Shown here piece after piece: positions 33,521 through 42,112 of a stretch of 61,851 nt of DNA (position 1 is the stretch's first letter; each line of letters opens with the position of its first letter). Origin of the DNA: Sphingomonas bacterium (lineage in GTDB: Bacteria > Pseudomonadota > Alphaproteobacteria > Sphingomonadales > Sphingomonadaceae); contig NZ_JAQGLC010000401.1 in NCBI RefSeq assembly GCF_028293085.1, positions 1 to 61,851 of the forward strand. Reading direction: 5' to 3'. The position numbers and the translations under genes were made by a program. A model generated the notes under the pieces. That model worked only from the letters and a program-made list of their open reading frames with translations, did no database searches and was not told the DNA's origin.

Positions 33521-33527
33521 TGTCGGA

Positions 33528-36017
33528 TCACAGCGAGCGCAGCGCTCGTGCCGGCCGCGCCGCGAGCGCGGGGAGCGACCCGAGCAGGCCGATAGCCAGG
33601 ATCACGCTTGTTCCGATCCCGAGCGTCGCCAGCACCACGCCCCAGTCCGGCGCCCAGGGTAGTTCGAACAGCTGCTTCACCACATACCAGCCGGCGCCCG
33701 TGCCGATGCCGAGCGCGACCAGCGACACGATGATCGCCAGCAGCGCATATTCCGTCGCCTGGACGGCCAGTATCTGCGCGCGCGTCGCGCCGAGCAGCTT
33801 GAGCAGCACCGCGTCGTACACGCGCGCCTGCCGCGCCGCGAGCACCGCGCCGACCAGTACCGCGATCCCGGCGACGATCGCCACCGCCGCCGCCGCCGCG
33901 ACCGCGGTCGCGAGCTGGCCGAACAGCGCGCCGACCGTGGCGATCACATCGCCGACGCGGATCAGGCTGCTCGACGGAAAGGCCCGGGTGACCGCGCGGT
34001 TGACCGCCGCCTCGCGCGCGGGCGGCACCGTCACCGTCGCCATATAGTTGAACGGCGCGCCATCGAAGCTGTGCGGCGAGAAGATCAGCACGAAGTTGAA
34101 CCCCATCGTGCCCCAGTCAATCTCGCGGAACGAGGCGATCCGCGCCGGCACCTCGACCCCGAGCGCGGAGACGGTGATGGAGTCACCGACCTTCAGCCCG
34201 AGCAGCCGCCCGGCCTCCGCGTCCATCGAGACGAGCGGCGGCCCGGCATAATCGCGCGCCCACCAGCGGCCGGCGGTAAGGCGGTTGCCCACGGGCAGGT
34301 CGGCGGCGAAGGTCAGCCCGCGGTCGCCGCGCAGGATCCAGGCGCCCTCAGGAATCTGCTTCATGTCGGCGACGCGCTGGTCCTTCAGCGCCACCACCGG
34401 CCCGCGCAGCGACGGCACCGCGACGATGCCCGCGCCCGGTGCCGCGCCGCGCACCACCGCATTGAACTGCGCGATCCCGTCCGCCGGCACATCGAGCACG
34501 AAGAAACTCGGCGCGCGCTGCGGCACGGTGCTGCGCAGCGCGCCGGCGAGATTGCTCTGGATGACGGCAAGCGTGACGAACAGGGTGAGGCCGAGTCCCA
34601 GCGCCAGCACCAGCCGGTCGGTCTGGGCGGCGGGCGCGTGGAGATTGGCGATGGCGAGGCGCAGCAATGGCCGGCGCGAGCGCGGCAGCCGCGCCGCGAT
34701 CCAGCGAATGCCGAGCGCGAGGAGCCCGAGCAGCAGCACCAGCCCGGCCGCCGCGCCGAGCACGCTCGCCGCGAAGAAGGGCTCGCGCGCGGTGAAGATC
34801 GCCAGCGCCGCGGCGAGCAGCAATGCGCCGCCGGCTCCCACGATCACGCGCGGGGCGAGCCTGACACGACCCTCGACCGCACCGCGGAACAGTGCCGTCG
34901 CCCCGATCCGCCGTGCCCGCGCCAATGGCGGCAGCGCAAAGGCGAAGGCGACGAGCAGGCCATAGGCGGCCGCCTGCAGCAGCGGCCCGGGATAGAAGCC
35001 CATGCGCGGCGGCACCGGCAGCGCCGATCCGGCCAGCGCCGACACGATCGCCGGCACCAATGCGCCCAGCGCCAGCGCGGCCAGGATCGCCCCGGCGGAC
35101 ACCAGGGCGATCTCGATCAGGAAGATCCGCACGATCAGCCGCGAGTCCGCGCCGAGCGTCTTCAGCGTCGCGATCGCCCCGCGCTTGCCGTCGAGATAGG
35201 CGCCCACGCCATTGCCCACGCCGATCCCGGCGATCACCAAAGCGGTAAGTGCGACCAGGGTCAGGAACTGCCCGATCCGCGCGATCGACCGCCGCGCACC
35301 GGGCGCGCCGTCGCTGCTGTCCTGCACCCGCCAGCGGCTCTCGCGGAAATTCTCTTTCAGTCGGGTGGCGGTCGCCTCGACATCGGTGCCGGGCCGGGCC
35401 GCGACGCGATAGCGCCATTCATACAGGCTGCCCGGCTGGATCAGCCCGCTCTTCGCCAGCGCCGGCAGGCCGATGATCGCGGGCGGCGCGAGTCGGAAGC
35501 CTTCGCCGATCTTGTCGGGCTCGTCGGCGATCAGGCCGGTGACGGTCAGCGCCGTCTCGCCGACGCGCACATTGTCGCCCACGCGCACGCCGAGCCGCTC
35601 CGCCAGCGCGGGATCGAGCGCGATGCCGTCGGCCCGCGCCGCCAGCGCGCCGGGCGCCAGCGTGAAGCGCCCGACCAGCGGATAGGCTCCGTCGACTGCT
35701 TTCAACGAGGCAAGCATTGCCTGCGCCCCGTCGGCCCGCGCCACCATCGCGTTGAGCTTCGCGCTCTCCGCGACCCGGCCGAGCCCCGCGATCACCTTGT
35801 ACTCGGCCGGCGTCGCGCGGCGCTGCGACAGCCCCACCTGGAGATCGCCGCCGAGGAACATCCGCCCCTGCGTCGCCAGCTCGCCGGTGAGCGCGGAGGA
35901 CAGGCTGCCGATCCCGGCAATCGCGGCGACGCCCAGGAACAGGCAGACGGCGAGCAGCCGCAACCCGCCGAGCCCGCCACGAAGGTCGCGCAGCGCCAGC
36001 CGCCAGGCAAGCCTCAT
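33528..36017 (-). CDS. FtsX-like ABC exporter permease (YbbP-like)
   Basis: This is an 829-residue membrane protein with an N-terminal helix (LRLLAVCLFLGVAAIAGIG), MacB-like periplasmic parts, and two FtsX-type blocks of helices (about 265-420 and 700-829). Pairing with the following ATPase and divergence from a TesA-like esterase match the ybbA-ybbP-tesA locus. Its start (36017) overlaps the ATPase stop by four bases. The substrate of this exporter class is not established. Confidence 0.88.
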   Translation of the reverse strand: MRLAWRLALRDLRGGLGGLRLLAVCLFLGVAAIAGIGSLSSALTGELATQGRMFLGGDLQVGLSQRRATPAEYKVIAGLGRVAESAKLNAMVARADGAQAMLASLKAVDGAYPLVGRFTLAPGALAARADGIALDPALAERLGVRVGDNVRVGETALTVTGLIADEPDKIGEGFRLAPPAIIGLPALAKSGLIQPGSLYEWRYRVAARPGTDVEATATRLKENFRESRWRVQDSSDGAPGARRSIARIGQFLTLVALTALVIAGIGVGNGVGAYLDGKRGAIATLKTLGADSRLIVRIFLIEIALVSAGAILAALALGALVPAIVSALAGSALPVPPRMGFYPGPLLQAAAYGLLVAFAFALPPLARARRIGATALFRGAVEGRVRLAPRVIVGAGGALLLAAALAIFTAREPFFAASVLGAAAGLVLLLGLLALGIRWIAARLPRSRRPLLRLAIANLHAPAAQTDRLVLALGLGLTLFVTLAVIQSNLAGALRSTVPQRAPSFFVLDVPADGIAQFNAVVRGAAPGAGIVAVPSLRGPVVALKDQRVADMKQIPEGAWILRGDRGLTFAADLPVGNRLTAGRWWARDYAGPPLVSMDAEAGRLLGLKVGDSITVSALGVEVPARIASFREIDWGTMGFNFVLIFSPHSFDGAPFNYMATVTVPPAREAAVNRAVTRAFPSSSLIRVGDVIATVGALFGQLATAVAAAAAVAIVAGIAVLVGAVLAARQARVYDAVLLKLLGATRAQILAVQATEYALLAIIVSLVALGIGTGAGWYVVKQLFELPWAPDWGVVLATLGIGTSVILAIGLLGSLPALAARPARALRSL

Positions 36018-36715
36018 GCCGCGACGCTCGTCCGGCTGTCGGATGCGATCCGCCCGTCGCGCATTTCGATCACGCGGTCGCACCGCGCGGCGAGCGCCGG
36101 ATCATGCGTGATCATCAACAGGGTCGTCGCGGTCTCGCCGCGCCGCGCGAACAGCAGGTCGAGCACCGAAGTGCCCGTCGTCGCGTCGAGATTGCCGGTC
36201 GGCTCGTCGGCGAAGAGGATCGCCGGGCGCGGCGCGATGGCGCGCGCGATCGCGACGCGCTGCTGCTCGCCGCCCGAAAGCTGCGCCGGATAATGGCCGA
36301 GCCGGTGGCCGAGCCCGACCGCGCGCAGCTCAGTCTCGGCGCGCGCGAACGCATCGGCGACGCCGTCCAGCTCGAGCGGCACCGCGACATTCTCCAGCGC
36401 CGTCATGGTCGGCAGCAGATGAAAGGCCTGCAGCACGATCCCGATCCGCCCGCGCCGCGCCAGCGCCAGCGCATCCTCGTCCAGCGCGCCGAAATCGGCG
36501 CCGGCGACCTGCACCGTCCCGCCGGTCGCGCGCTCGAGGCCGGAGAGCACCGCCATCAGCGAGGACTTGCCCGATCCCGACGCGCCGAGCAGAGCGACGC
36601 TGCTGCCCGCCGCGATCTCCAGGTCGATGCCGTTCAAGATGGCGACCCGGGCGTCGCCCCTGCCGAGCGCAAGGGTGACATCGCGCGCACGGATCGCGAT
36701 ATGCTGGTCTGTCAT
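36014..36715 (-). CDS. ABC transporter ATPase (YbbA-like)
   Basis: This 233-residue LolD/MacB-type ATPase carries Walker A GASGSGKSS, the Q-loop in VLQAFHLLPTM, signature LSGGEQQRVAIARA, Walker B ILFADEPTGNLD, and switch His in ITHDP. It energises the permease encoded downstream. The start at 36715 leaves very little space before the divergent esterase gene, so the two promoters must overlap coding sequence or each other. Confidence 0.92.
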   Translation of the reverse strand: MTDQHIAIRARDVTLALGRGDARVAILNGIDLEIAAGSSVALLGASGSGKSSLMAVLSGLERATGGTVQVAGADFGALDEDALALARRGRIGIVLQAFHLLPTMTALENVAVPLELDGVADAFARAETELRAVGLGHRLGHYPAQLSGGEQQRVAIARAIAPRPAILFADEPTGNLDATTGTSVLDLLFARRGETATTLLMITHDPALAARCDRVIEMRDGRIASDSRTSVAA

Positions 36716-36747
36716 GGCTGATGGATGATCCGATGGAGCGCAGGAAA

Positions 36748-37404
36748 ATGGCATATGGCGTGGCGCGATCTTTTCTCCAAGCGCTTGCCCCACTGCTCAC
36801 GGTGCTCGCCGCCGCGCTGCTGGCGACGCCAGTCAGCGCCGCGCCGGCCGACAAGCTCGTCCTCGCCTTTGGCGACAGCCTGACCGCGGGCTACGGCCTT
36901 GGCCCGGCCCAGGCCTTTCCGGCGCGGCTGGAGGCGTCGCTGCGCAAGTCCGGGGTCAAGGTCGAGGTCCGCAATGCCGGCGTCTCCGGCGACACCAGCG
37001 CGGCGGGCCGATCGCGGCTCGCCTGGGTGCTCAACGCGCTGAAGCGGAAACCCGATCTCGTCATCCTCGAGCTCGGCGCCAACGACATGCTGCGCGGCCT
37101 CAGTCCGGCACAGACCCGATCCAATCTCGACGCGATCCTCGCCGAGCTGAAGCGCCGCCAGATCAGGGTGCTGGTGGCCGGCATGCGCGCCGCCCCGAAC
37201 ATGGGCAAAAATTACGCCGCGCAGTTCGAACCGATCTACCCCCAACTCGCCCGCAAATATGGTGCGACGCTCTATCCGTTCTTCCTCACCGGCGTGGCGG
37301 CGCAGCCGTCTTTGCTGCAGGCCGACGGCATGCACCCCAATGCGCGCGGCGTGGAGGTGGTGGTGCGGGGCATTGCGCCGCCGGTCGCGCGGTTGCTGGG
37401 GTAA
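36748..37404 (+). CDS. tesA: TesA-like SGNH arylesterase/lysophospholipase
   Basis: This is a protein of about 218 residues with a signal peptide (LLTVLAAALLATPVSAAPA). The SGNH blocks are LVLAFGDSLTAGYG (Ser), GVSGDTSAAG (Gly), LGANDML (Asn) and DGMHPN (Asp/His). It acts in the periplasm on esters and thioesters. Starts at 36721 and 36733 exist, but GGAG nine bases upstream favours 36748. Placement divergent from the YbbA/YbbP-like exporter is conserved in many proteobacteria. Confidence 0.9.
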   Translation: MAYGVARSFLQALAPLLTVLAAALLATPVSAAPADKLVLAFGDSLTAGYGLGPAQAFPARLEASLRKSGVKVEVRNAGVSGDTSAAGRSRLAWVLNALKRKPDLVILELGANDMLRGLSPAQTRSNLDAILAELKRRQIRVLVAGMRAAPNMGKNYAAQFEPIYPQLARKYGATLYPFFLTGVAAQPSLLQADGMHPNARGVEVVVRGIAPPVARLLG

Positions 37405-37447
37405 ACGCGTCAATCAAGCCCGATCGACGTCCGGAAAGCGCAATGCC

Positions 37448-37608
37448 TTCCTCTCCTTTGGGAGAGGATAGTGGAGCTTGGCAGCTTGCTGCCTAGCGGA
37501 ACTTGGTGAGGGGTTCCGGGGGCTCTCGATAGCTCCCGGAGCCCCTCACCAACTCCGACTAGATCGCTTCGCTCTGAAGTCTCCGTATCCTCTCCCAAAG
37601 GAGAGGAA
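37448..37608. repeat. Nested perfect inverted repeat (extragenic palindrome)
   Basis: Outer arms of 23 bases (37448-37470 and 37586-37608) are exact inverted copies. Each arm is itself a small palindrome (CCTCTCC/GGAGAGG). Inner arms of 22 bases (37503-37524 and 37531-37552) pair with three mismatches around a six-base loop. The element lies between two convergent genes. It could fold as a long cruciform or RNA hairpin and looks like a MITE- or REP-type unit; there is no coding capacity. Confidence 0.8.
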
Positions 37609-37624
37609 ATGATGGAAGCCGCCG

Positions 37625-38080
37625 TCAGGCCAGGCCGTTACAGGCGACGTGCAGAAATCGCTTCGACGCCACGTCATATTCGATCGTGATCTGCGTGCAG
37701 CCGCCGTCCGATATGTCCGGAAGGTCGCGGGGATCGTCCAGCCAGCGCCGCTTCCCCGCTCCCACCTGGTCGGCGACCGATCGGGCATCCCTGTCTCTCG
37801 ATTCCTTGATTTCCTGGCTGGTACAAGGTCTGGATCCGAGGTCTTCGGTAATGACTGCGCATCCCAGGCTTGGGTCGTGCAGAGGCTCGGGAATCAGGTA
37901 GATCGCCATGACCTTGCCCGGCTTCGCGAAAGCATAGGATTTGCCATAGCTGCTCAGCGGGTTAGCGCTTTTGGGTAGCCTGACCGTTCGTTCGATCTCG
38001 TCCATGAGCGCGTCATGGCGGTTCGGAAGAGGCGCCGCTGCGGCAAGCAGCAAGAGCAGGATCGGAACCGAACGGCGCAT
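37625..38080 (-). CDS. Exported protein of unknown function
   Basis: This is a 151-residue protein with signal peptide MRRSVPILLLLLAAAAPLP. The mature part has three to four Cys residues (LGCAVITEDL, SRPCTSQ, GGCTQITIEYD, HVACNG) that could form disulfides. No family recognised. It follows the exported RraB-like gene on the same strand with a 47-base gap, so the two may be cotranscribed. Confidence 0.6.
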   Translation of the reverse strand: MRRSVPILLLLLAAAAPLPNRHDALMDEIERTVRLPKSANPLSSYGKSYAFAKPGKVMAIYLIPEPLHDPSLGCAVITEDLGSRPCTSQEIKESRDRDARSVADQVGAGKRRWLDDPRDLPDISDGGCTQITIEYDVASKRFLHVACNGLA

Positions 38081-38127
38081 TGCCCCGACATGCCACTGCA
38101 CCGCCAAGGTCGGCAATCGGTCAGCGA

Positions 38128-38550
38128 TCATTGACTTGGCGCTGACTCGGCGGCTGTTCCCCACCCGTCGTAGCGAACGCCAAACATGGCTTCGGTTCTT
38201 AACGCTTCCTCGGTCAGCGCTCTCAGTGCCGGCCCTTCGGTTGATTGATCGCGTTGAAGATCGAGCGCGACAGTGCCGTCTTGCTGCGCGACGGTCTGAA
38301 TTACACGCCACCCCAAATTCGGCGCGGCGTCGACCAGCTTTGCGACACGGTCGGCAATGCCGACAAAACGAACGTCCACCGGTCGCACGATCGTCGGGAC
38401 GTCCCCGTTCTGCCGCAGGGAGCGAACAACATCGGCATCCGCGGCCAACTCCGCAGCCAGCCGCCTGGGGTCAACCTGATCGGCCGGGGCGGCAGGGGCC
38501 GCAATGAGCATGAATAGGGGGAATAACATCGCAGCCAGCCTATGCCTCAT
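38128..38550 (-). CDS. RraB-like protein with a signal peptide
   Basis: This is a 140-residue protein. After an apparent signal peptide (MRHRLAAMLFPLFMLIAAPA) it has the RraB layout: ADADVVRSLRQNGD, VRPVDVRFVGIADRVAKL, GWRVIQTV and the hallmark RYDGWGT near the end. RraB inhibits RNase E in the cytoplasm of gammaproteobacteria, so export would rule out that role here. The domain assignment is by motif pattern and the exported location is predicted. Confidence 0.6.
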   Translation of the reverse strand: MRHRLAAMLFPLFMLIAAPAAPADQVDPRRLAAELAADADVVRSLRQNGDVPTIVRPVDVRFVGIADRVAKLVDAAPNLGWRVIQTVAQQDGTVALDLQRDQSTEGPALRALTEEALRTEAMFGVRYDGWGTAAESAPSQ

Positions 38551-38967
38551 CCGCGAGGTGCTCGCTATAGCTCTGCCGCGACCGCGCTATTCTCACCCGG
38601 TGGCCCGTCTCACCCGCATCGTCGTCCCCGATGTCGCGCACCATGTCACGCAGCGCGGCAACCGGCGTGGGCCGGCAAGGTTCGCAATGGGAGGCCTTCG
38701 CTCCGACCGCTTGCGGCCGGGGCTGGGACTTTCCGGACGGTCCGCTTATAGGCTCGGAAGTGGCCCGAACGGATGTGCATTATCGATGACCGAAGGTCGC
38801 AGCGCTGATGACTTCATCATTCAGGGGCTTGATCCCATCACGGAAACCGCGTCCGTGGAATGGCGCGTCCGGATCGCGGCTATCGATGGGCTAGAAAGAT
38901 ACTCGGACCCGATTGCGATGAGGATCGCGATCTGAAACGGACCTATTATGGTATTTCAAGGCGCGAC
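38551..38967. other. Degenerate stretch holding a RAYT scrap and no supported gene
   Basis: Apart from the RAYT fragment, a 50-codon plus-strand frame (38785-38935; MTEGRSADDFIIQGLDPITE) looks faintly protein-like but has no ribosome-binding site. The base composition is mixed and no terminator is seen. The stretch looks like debris of a rearranged gene region. Confidence 0.4.
38599..38675 (+). pseudogene. N-terminal remnant of a REP-associated tyrosine transposase (RAYT)
   Basis: About 25 codons read VARLTRIVVPDVAHHVTQRG and NRRG. This is the typical start of Y1/REP-type transposases, with the first His of the HUH-type motif region in HHVTQRGN. The text then loses similarity and the frame goes nowhere. 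It is a truncated relic. Such transposases move REP palindromes, and REP-like palindromes occur at 45125 and 54558. Confidence 0.7.
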
Positions 38968-39468
38968 ATGCGGCGCATTGGTCTGCTCTGCCAACCGCCG
39001 ATGCTCCCTGACCGCATCTATACCGCGATCGGACGGCCTTCCCCGTTATTCGACAATGTTCCCTACATGATTCACACCCACTTCGAGCTTCCGTTGATGT
39101 TGGAAGGTCGAAAGCCCCTTGCGGCGTTCGGCGACTTCTATCCATCCGAGTGGTTCGATGACTATCTGGCTCCGTTCGAGCAGTTCGTCGCGGCTGGCCG
39201 GATCATTCGCCGGATCGTCGACACACCGATGCCCCATCTCAAAGAGCGGCGTCCGGATCTGGACGGGCTCAGAAACGTCTTTTTCACGCTGCCCGGCGAG
39301 GAATGGCGCGCCGACGCGTATCTCCTGCTCATGGACACGCACCGGAAATCGGACGTGCCCTGGAACGATAGCCAGGAAAGATTTCACGGCTCCCTGCTGG
39401 GCTATGAAGACTGGCAGAATGACTGGTGGATCGAACGGCGTGTGAAACGGCGGGAAGACCCAGCCTAA
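38968..39468 (+). CDS. Protein of unknown function
   Basis: This 166-residue soluble protein reads VPYMIHTHFELPLMLEGRKP, GDFYPSEWFDDYLAPFEQFV and LLGYEDWQNDWWIERRV. AAGG lies six bases before ATG 38968; the longer open frame upstream is not protein-like. No family was recognised. It follows the RAYT scrap and may have arrived with it. Confidence 0.55.
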   Translation: MRRIGLLCQPPMLPDRIYTAIGRPSPLFDNVPYMIHTHFELPLMLEGRKPLAAFGDFYPSEWFDDYLAPFEQFVAAGRIIRRIVDTPMPHLKERRPDLDGLRNVFFTLPGEEWRADAYLLLMDTHRKSDVPWNDSQERFHGSLLGYEDWQNDWWIERRVKRREDPA

Positions 39469-39526
39469 GGTGGATTGCTCGCGGACGTCGCCGTTTACGG
39501 CCATCCAACTTTCGCGCCTTCGAGCC

Positions 39527-40054
39527 TCACGGATTCAGCGGCGCAAACCCCCCAAGCCCCCGCAGATACTGCACCCGGATGTTCGCCGCCGTCACGCCCG
39601 GCCCGGCTACGATCACCGCCTGTGCGAATTTCGGTTTCGAGCGCCCGAGCTTCTCGTTGCTGGGAAAGCCCGCGCCGTCGCTGAACAGCGAAAATTTGTC
39701 CTTGCCCACGCGATTGTGCCGCAGCAGCAGCGCATACCGGCCCGGATGCGGCACGCGCACGCAGATCGAGATCGCGCCCGAGGCGGGCAGATGGGCGCGG
39801 GTGCGGCGGAAGGTCTTGCCCTCCGCCCACAGATCGGTGTCGGGCCGCAGGAAATCCGCCTCGCTCGCCGGATAAAGTTCAAGCCAGACCTCGCCGACCC
39901 GGTCCTTCAGCCCGATGACATTGGCCTGGATCGCCGGCCCGTGCCCCGCGCTGCAGGTCGCGGCATCCTCGCCGATCATTTCCGCGGCGGAAGGCGCCGC
40001 GCCGAGCAGCAGGGCAGGGGCGAGGAGCGCGCACGCCCGGGGGATCGACATCAT
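39527..40054 (-). CDS. Exported DUF2141 protein
   Basis: This 175-residue protein has a signal peptide (ACALLAPALLLGAAPSAA) and a beta-sandwich mature part typical of DUF2141: VGEVWLELYPASEADFL, ICVRVPHPGRYALLLRHN, FSLFSDGAGFPSNEKLG. The family is periplasmic and of unknown function. Two starts (40054, 40051) are adjacent. It is a single-gene unit. Confidence 0.75.
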   Translation of the reverse strand: MMSIPRACALLAPALLLGAAPSAAEMIGEDAATCSAGHGPAIQANVIGLKDRVGEVWLELYPASEADFLRPDTDLWAEGKTFRRTRAHLPASGAISICVRVPHPGRYALLLRHNRVGKDKFSLFSDGAGFPSNEKLGRSKPKFAQAVIVAGPGVTAANIRVQYLRGLGGFAPLNP

Positions 40055-40141
40055 GATTGCTCTGAATCCGACATTGGAGACTATCGGATAGACGACACCC
40101 GCACGACCGATCCGCACCGCGCGCGCGATTGCCCGTTGCGC

Positions 40142-41017
40142 TCAGGCCATGGCTTCGGCCCCGATCGCCTCGAGCTCCGCCAGCACCTCCGCCGACAGCG
40201 CCAGATCGGCCACGGCCAGATTCTCGCGCAGATGCGCAACCGACGAGGTACCGGGGATTAGCAAGATATTCGGCGCGCGGTGCAGCAGCCAGGCGAGCGC
40301 AATTTGCATCGGCGTCGCGCCGAGCCGCGCGGCCACTGCCGACAAGGTGTCGGACTGGAGCGGCGAGAAGCCGCCCAGCGGGAAGAAGGGCACATAGGCC
40401 ACCCCCTGCGCCGCCAGCTGGTCGACCAGCGCGTCGTCGTCGCGGTGGACGAGATTATAGTGGTTCTGCACGCACACGACGGGCGCGATGCGGCGGCCCT
40501 GCTCGATCTGCGCGGCGGTGACGTTGCTCAGGCCGAGATGGCGGATCAGGCCCTGGCGCTGCAGCTCCGCAAGCGCGGTGAACTGCTCCTCGATCGAGCC
40601 CTCGCTCGGCCCGTGAATGCCGCCGACGCGCAGATTGACCACGTCGAGCACATCGAGCCCGAGATTGCGCAGATTGTCGTGCACCGCGCTGATCAGGTCG
40701 GCCGGGCTGAGTGCCGGGAGCCAGGAGGCGTCGGCGCCGCGCACCGCGCCCACCTTGGTCACGATGACCAGGCCCGCGCGGTACGGGTAGAGCGCCTCGC
40801 GGATGATCTGGTTGGTGACGTGCGGGCCATAGAAATCGCTGGTATCGATATGGTTCACGCCGCTTTCCACCGCCGCGCGCAGCACGGCGAGCGCCGCGTC
40901 GCGATCCCTGGGCGGGCCGAACACGCCCGGGCCGGCGAGCTGCATTGCGCCGTAACCCAGCCGGTTCACCTTGCGGTCGCCGAGCTGGAAGGTCCCTGCT
41001 GTCGTGATGTCGGTCAT
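40142..41017 (-). CDS. pdxI: Aldo/keto reductase, PdxI/YdbC-like
   Basis: This 291-residue reductase closely resembles E. coli YdbC (PdxI, pyridoxal reductase) in long stretches: VNRLGYGAMQLAGPGVFGPP, VNHIDTSDFYGPHVTNQII and NLGLDVLDVVNLR. The catalytic Asp, Tyr and Lys are in IDTSDFYG and IVTKVGA. GGAGAC lies before ATG 41017. It is divergent from a LysR regulator that probably controls it. The much longer open frame is a high-GC artefact. Confidence 0.85.
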   Translation of the reverse strand: MTDITTAGTFQLGDRKVNRLGYGAMQLAGPGVFGPPRDRDAALAVLRAAVESGVNHIDTSDFYGPHVTNQIIREALYPYRAGLVIVTKVGAVRGADASWLPALSPADLISAVHDNLRNLGLDVLDVVNLRVGGIHGPSEGSIEEQFTALAELQRQGLIRHLGLSNVTAAQIEQGRRIAPVVCVQNHYNLVHRDDDALVDQLAAQGVAYVPFFPLGGFSPLQSDTLSAVAARLGATPMQIALAWLLHRAPNILLIPGTSSVAHLRENLAVADLALSAEVLAELEAIGAEAMA

Positions 41018-41116
41018 GATCTGTCTCCGTCGGGGGAATGATGGAAGCCAGATAGGCATGGTGGAACCGATCGATAATAACTGATAGTCCGTACGGGCTG
41101 TGCCGAATTCAGGACA

Positions 41117-42019
41117 ATGCGCATGGAGCTGAACGATCTCTCCGCCTTCGTGGCCGTGGCGCAAGCCGGCGGTTTCCGCGATGCGGCGCGCAAGGGCAAT
41201 GTCTCGGCCTCCAGCCTGAGCGAGGGCGTGCGGCGGCTCGAGGCCAGGTTCGGCGTGCGCCTGCTCAACCGCACCACGCGCAGCGTCGCGCCGACTGAGG
41301 CGGGCGCGCGGCTGCTCGAACGGCTGGTGCCCGCGCTGCAGGAGGTCGATGCGGCGATCGATACCGTCAACGCCTTTCGCGATCGGCCGACCGGCACGCT
41401 CAAGCTCAACGTGCCCGCGACCGTCGCCCGCATCGTGCTGCCGGCGATCGTCACGCCTTTCCTTCAGGCCTATCCCGATATCCGCATGGAGGTGGTGGTC
41501 GAGGACGGTTTCGTCGACGTGCTGGCCGCGGGATGCGATGCCGGCGTGCGCTATGACGAAAGGCTGGAACAGGACATGATCGCGGTGCCGATCGGCCCGC
41601 GCATCCAGCGCTTCGCGACCGCCGCCTCGCCCGCCTATCTCGCGCGGCACGGCCGGCCGGAGCATCCGCGCGACCTGCTCGTCCATGCCTGTCTCAGCGG
41701 CCGCTTCGCCAGCGGCCGGACGCCGACCTGGGAATTCGAGCGCGACGGCGAGGTAGTGCGGATCGATCCGGTCGGCCCGCTGGTCGTGCGGCTCGGCGCC
41801 GCGGTCGACCTCGCGGTGGAGGCGGCGGTCGGCGGGCTGGGGGTGATCCATTTGTTCGAGGAATGGCTGCGCCCGCATCTCGACAGCGGGGCATTGGTGC
41901 CGGTGCTGCCGTCCTGGTGGCAGGAATTTTCCGGGCCGTTCCTCTATTATCCCGGGCGGCGGCATTTGCCCGCGCCGCTGCGCGCTTTTGTCGATTTCAT
42001 CCGGAGCCGGGCGGATTAG
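41117..42019 (+). CDS. LysR-family transcriptional regulator
   Basis: This is a 300-residue protein. The N-terminal winged helix is typical (LNDLSAFVAVAQAGGFRDAA, SASSLSEGVRRLEARFGVRL, NRTTRSVAPTEAG). A two-lobed ligand domain follows (DVLAAGCDAGVRYDERLEQD). It belongs to the CrgA-like branch. It is divergent from the PdxI-like reductase with a 99-base gap that should hold its binding site (ATCGATAATAACTGATAG near 41070 is a candidate). Confidence 0.9.
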   Translation: MRMELNDLSAFVAVAQAGGFRDAARKGNVSASSLSEGVRRLEARFGVRLLNRTTRSVAPTEAGARLLERLVPALQEVDAAIDTVNAFRDRPTGTLKLNVPATVARIVLPAIVTPFLQAYPDIRMEVVVEDGFVDVLAAGCDAGVRYDERLEQDMIAVPIGPRIQRFATAASPAYLARHGRPEHPRDLLVHACLSGRFASGRTPTWEFERDGEVVRIDPVGPLVVRLGAAVDLAVEAAVGGLGVIHLFEEWLRPHLDSGALVPVLPSWWQEFSGPFLYYPGRRHLPAPLRAFVDFIRSRAD

Positions 42020-42112
42020 GGCGGGGGACTTGGAGAGCCCAACGTTTGCTACGTCGGGAAGCGGACGTTGCACTGGGATACGTGCCCGCTAGCAGAGGAG
42101 GAGAATTGCGCG

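Noticed and set aside
34071..36293. 740-codon plus-strand open frame opposite the ABC permease
   Set aside because: The text is almost only Arg, Gln, Asp, Gly and Ala repeats; the opposite strand codes a recognisable FtsX-like permease.
40142..42073. Extension of the PdxI-like gene to 643 residues
   Set aside because: The upstream part is antisense to the LysR gene. A ribosome-binding site and the homologous start MTDIT at 41017 fix the true N-terminus.
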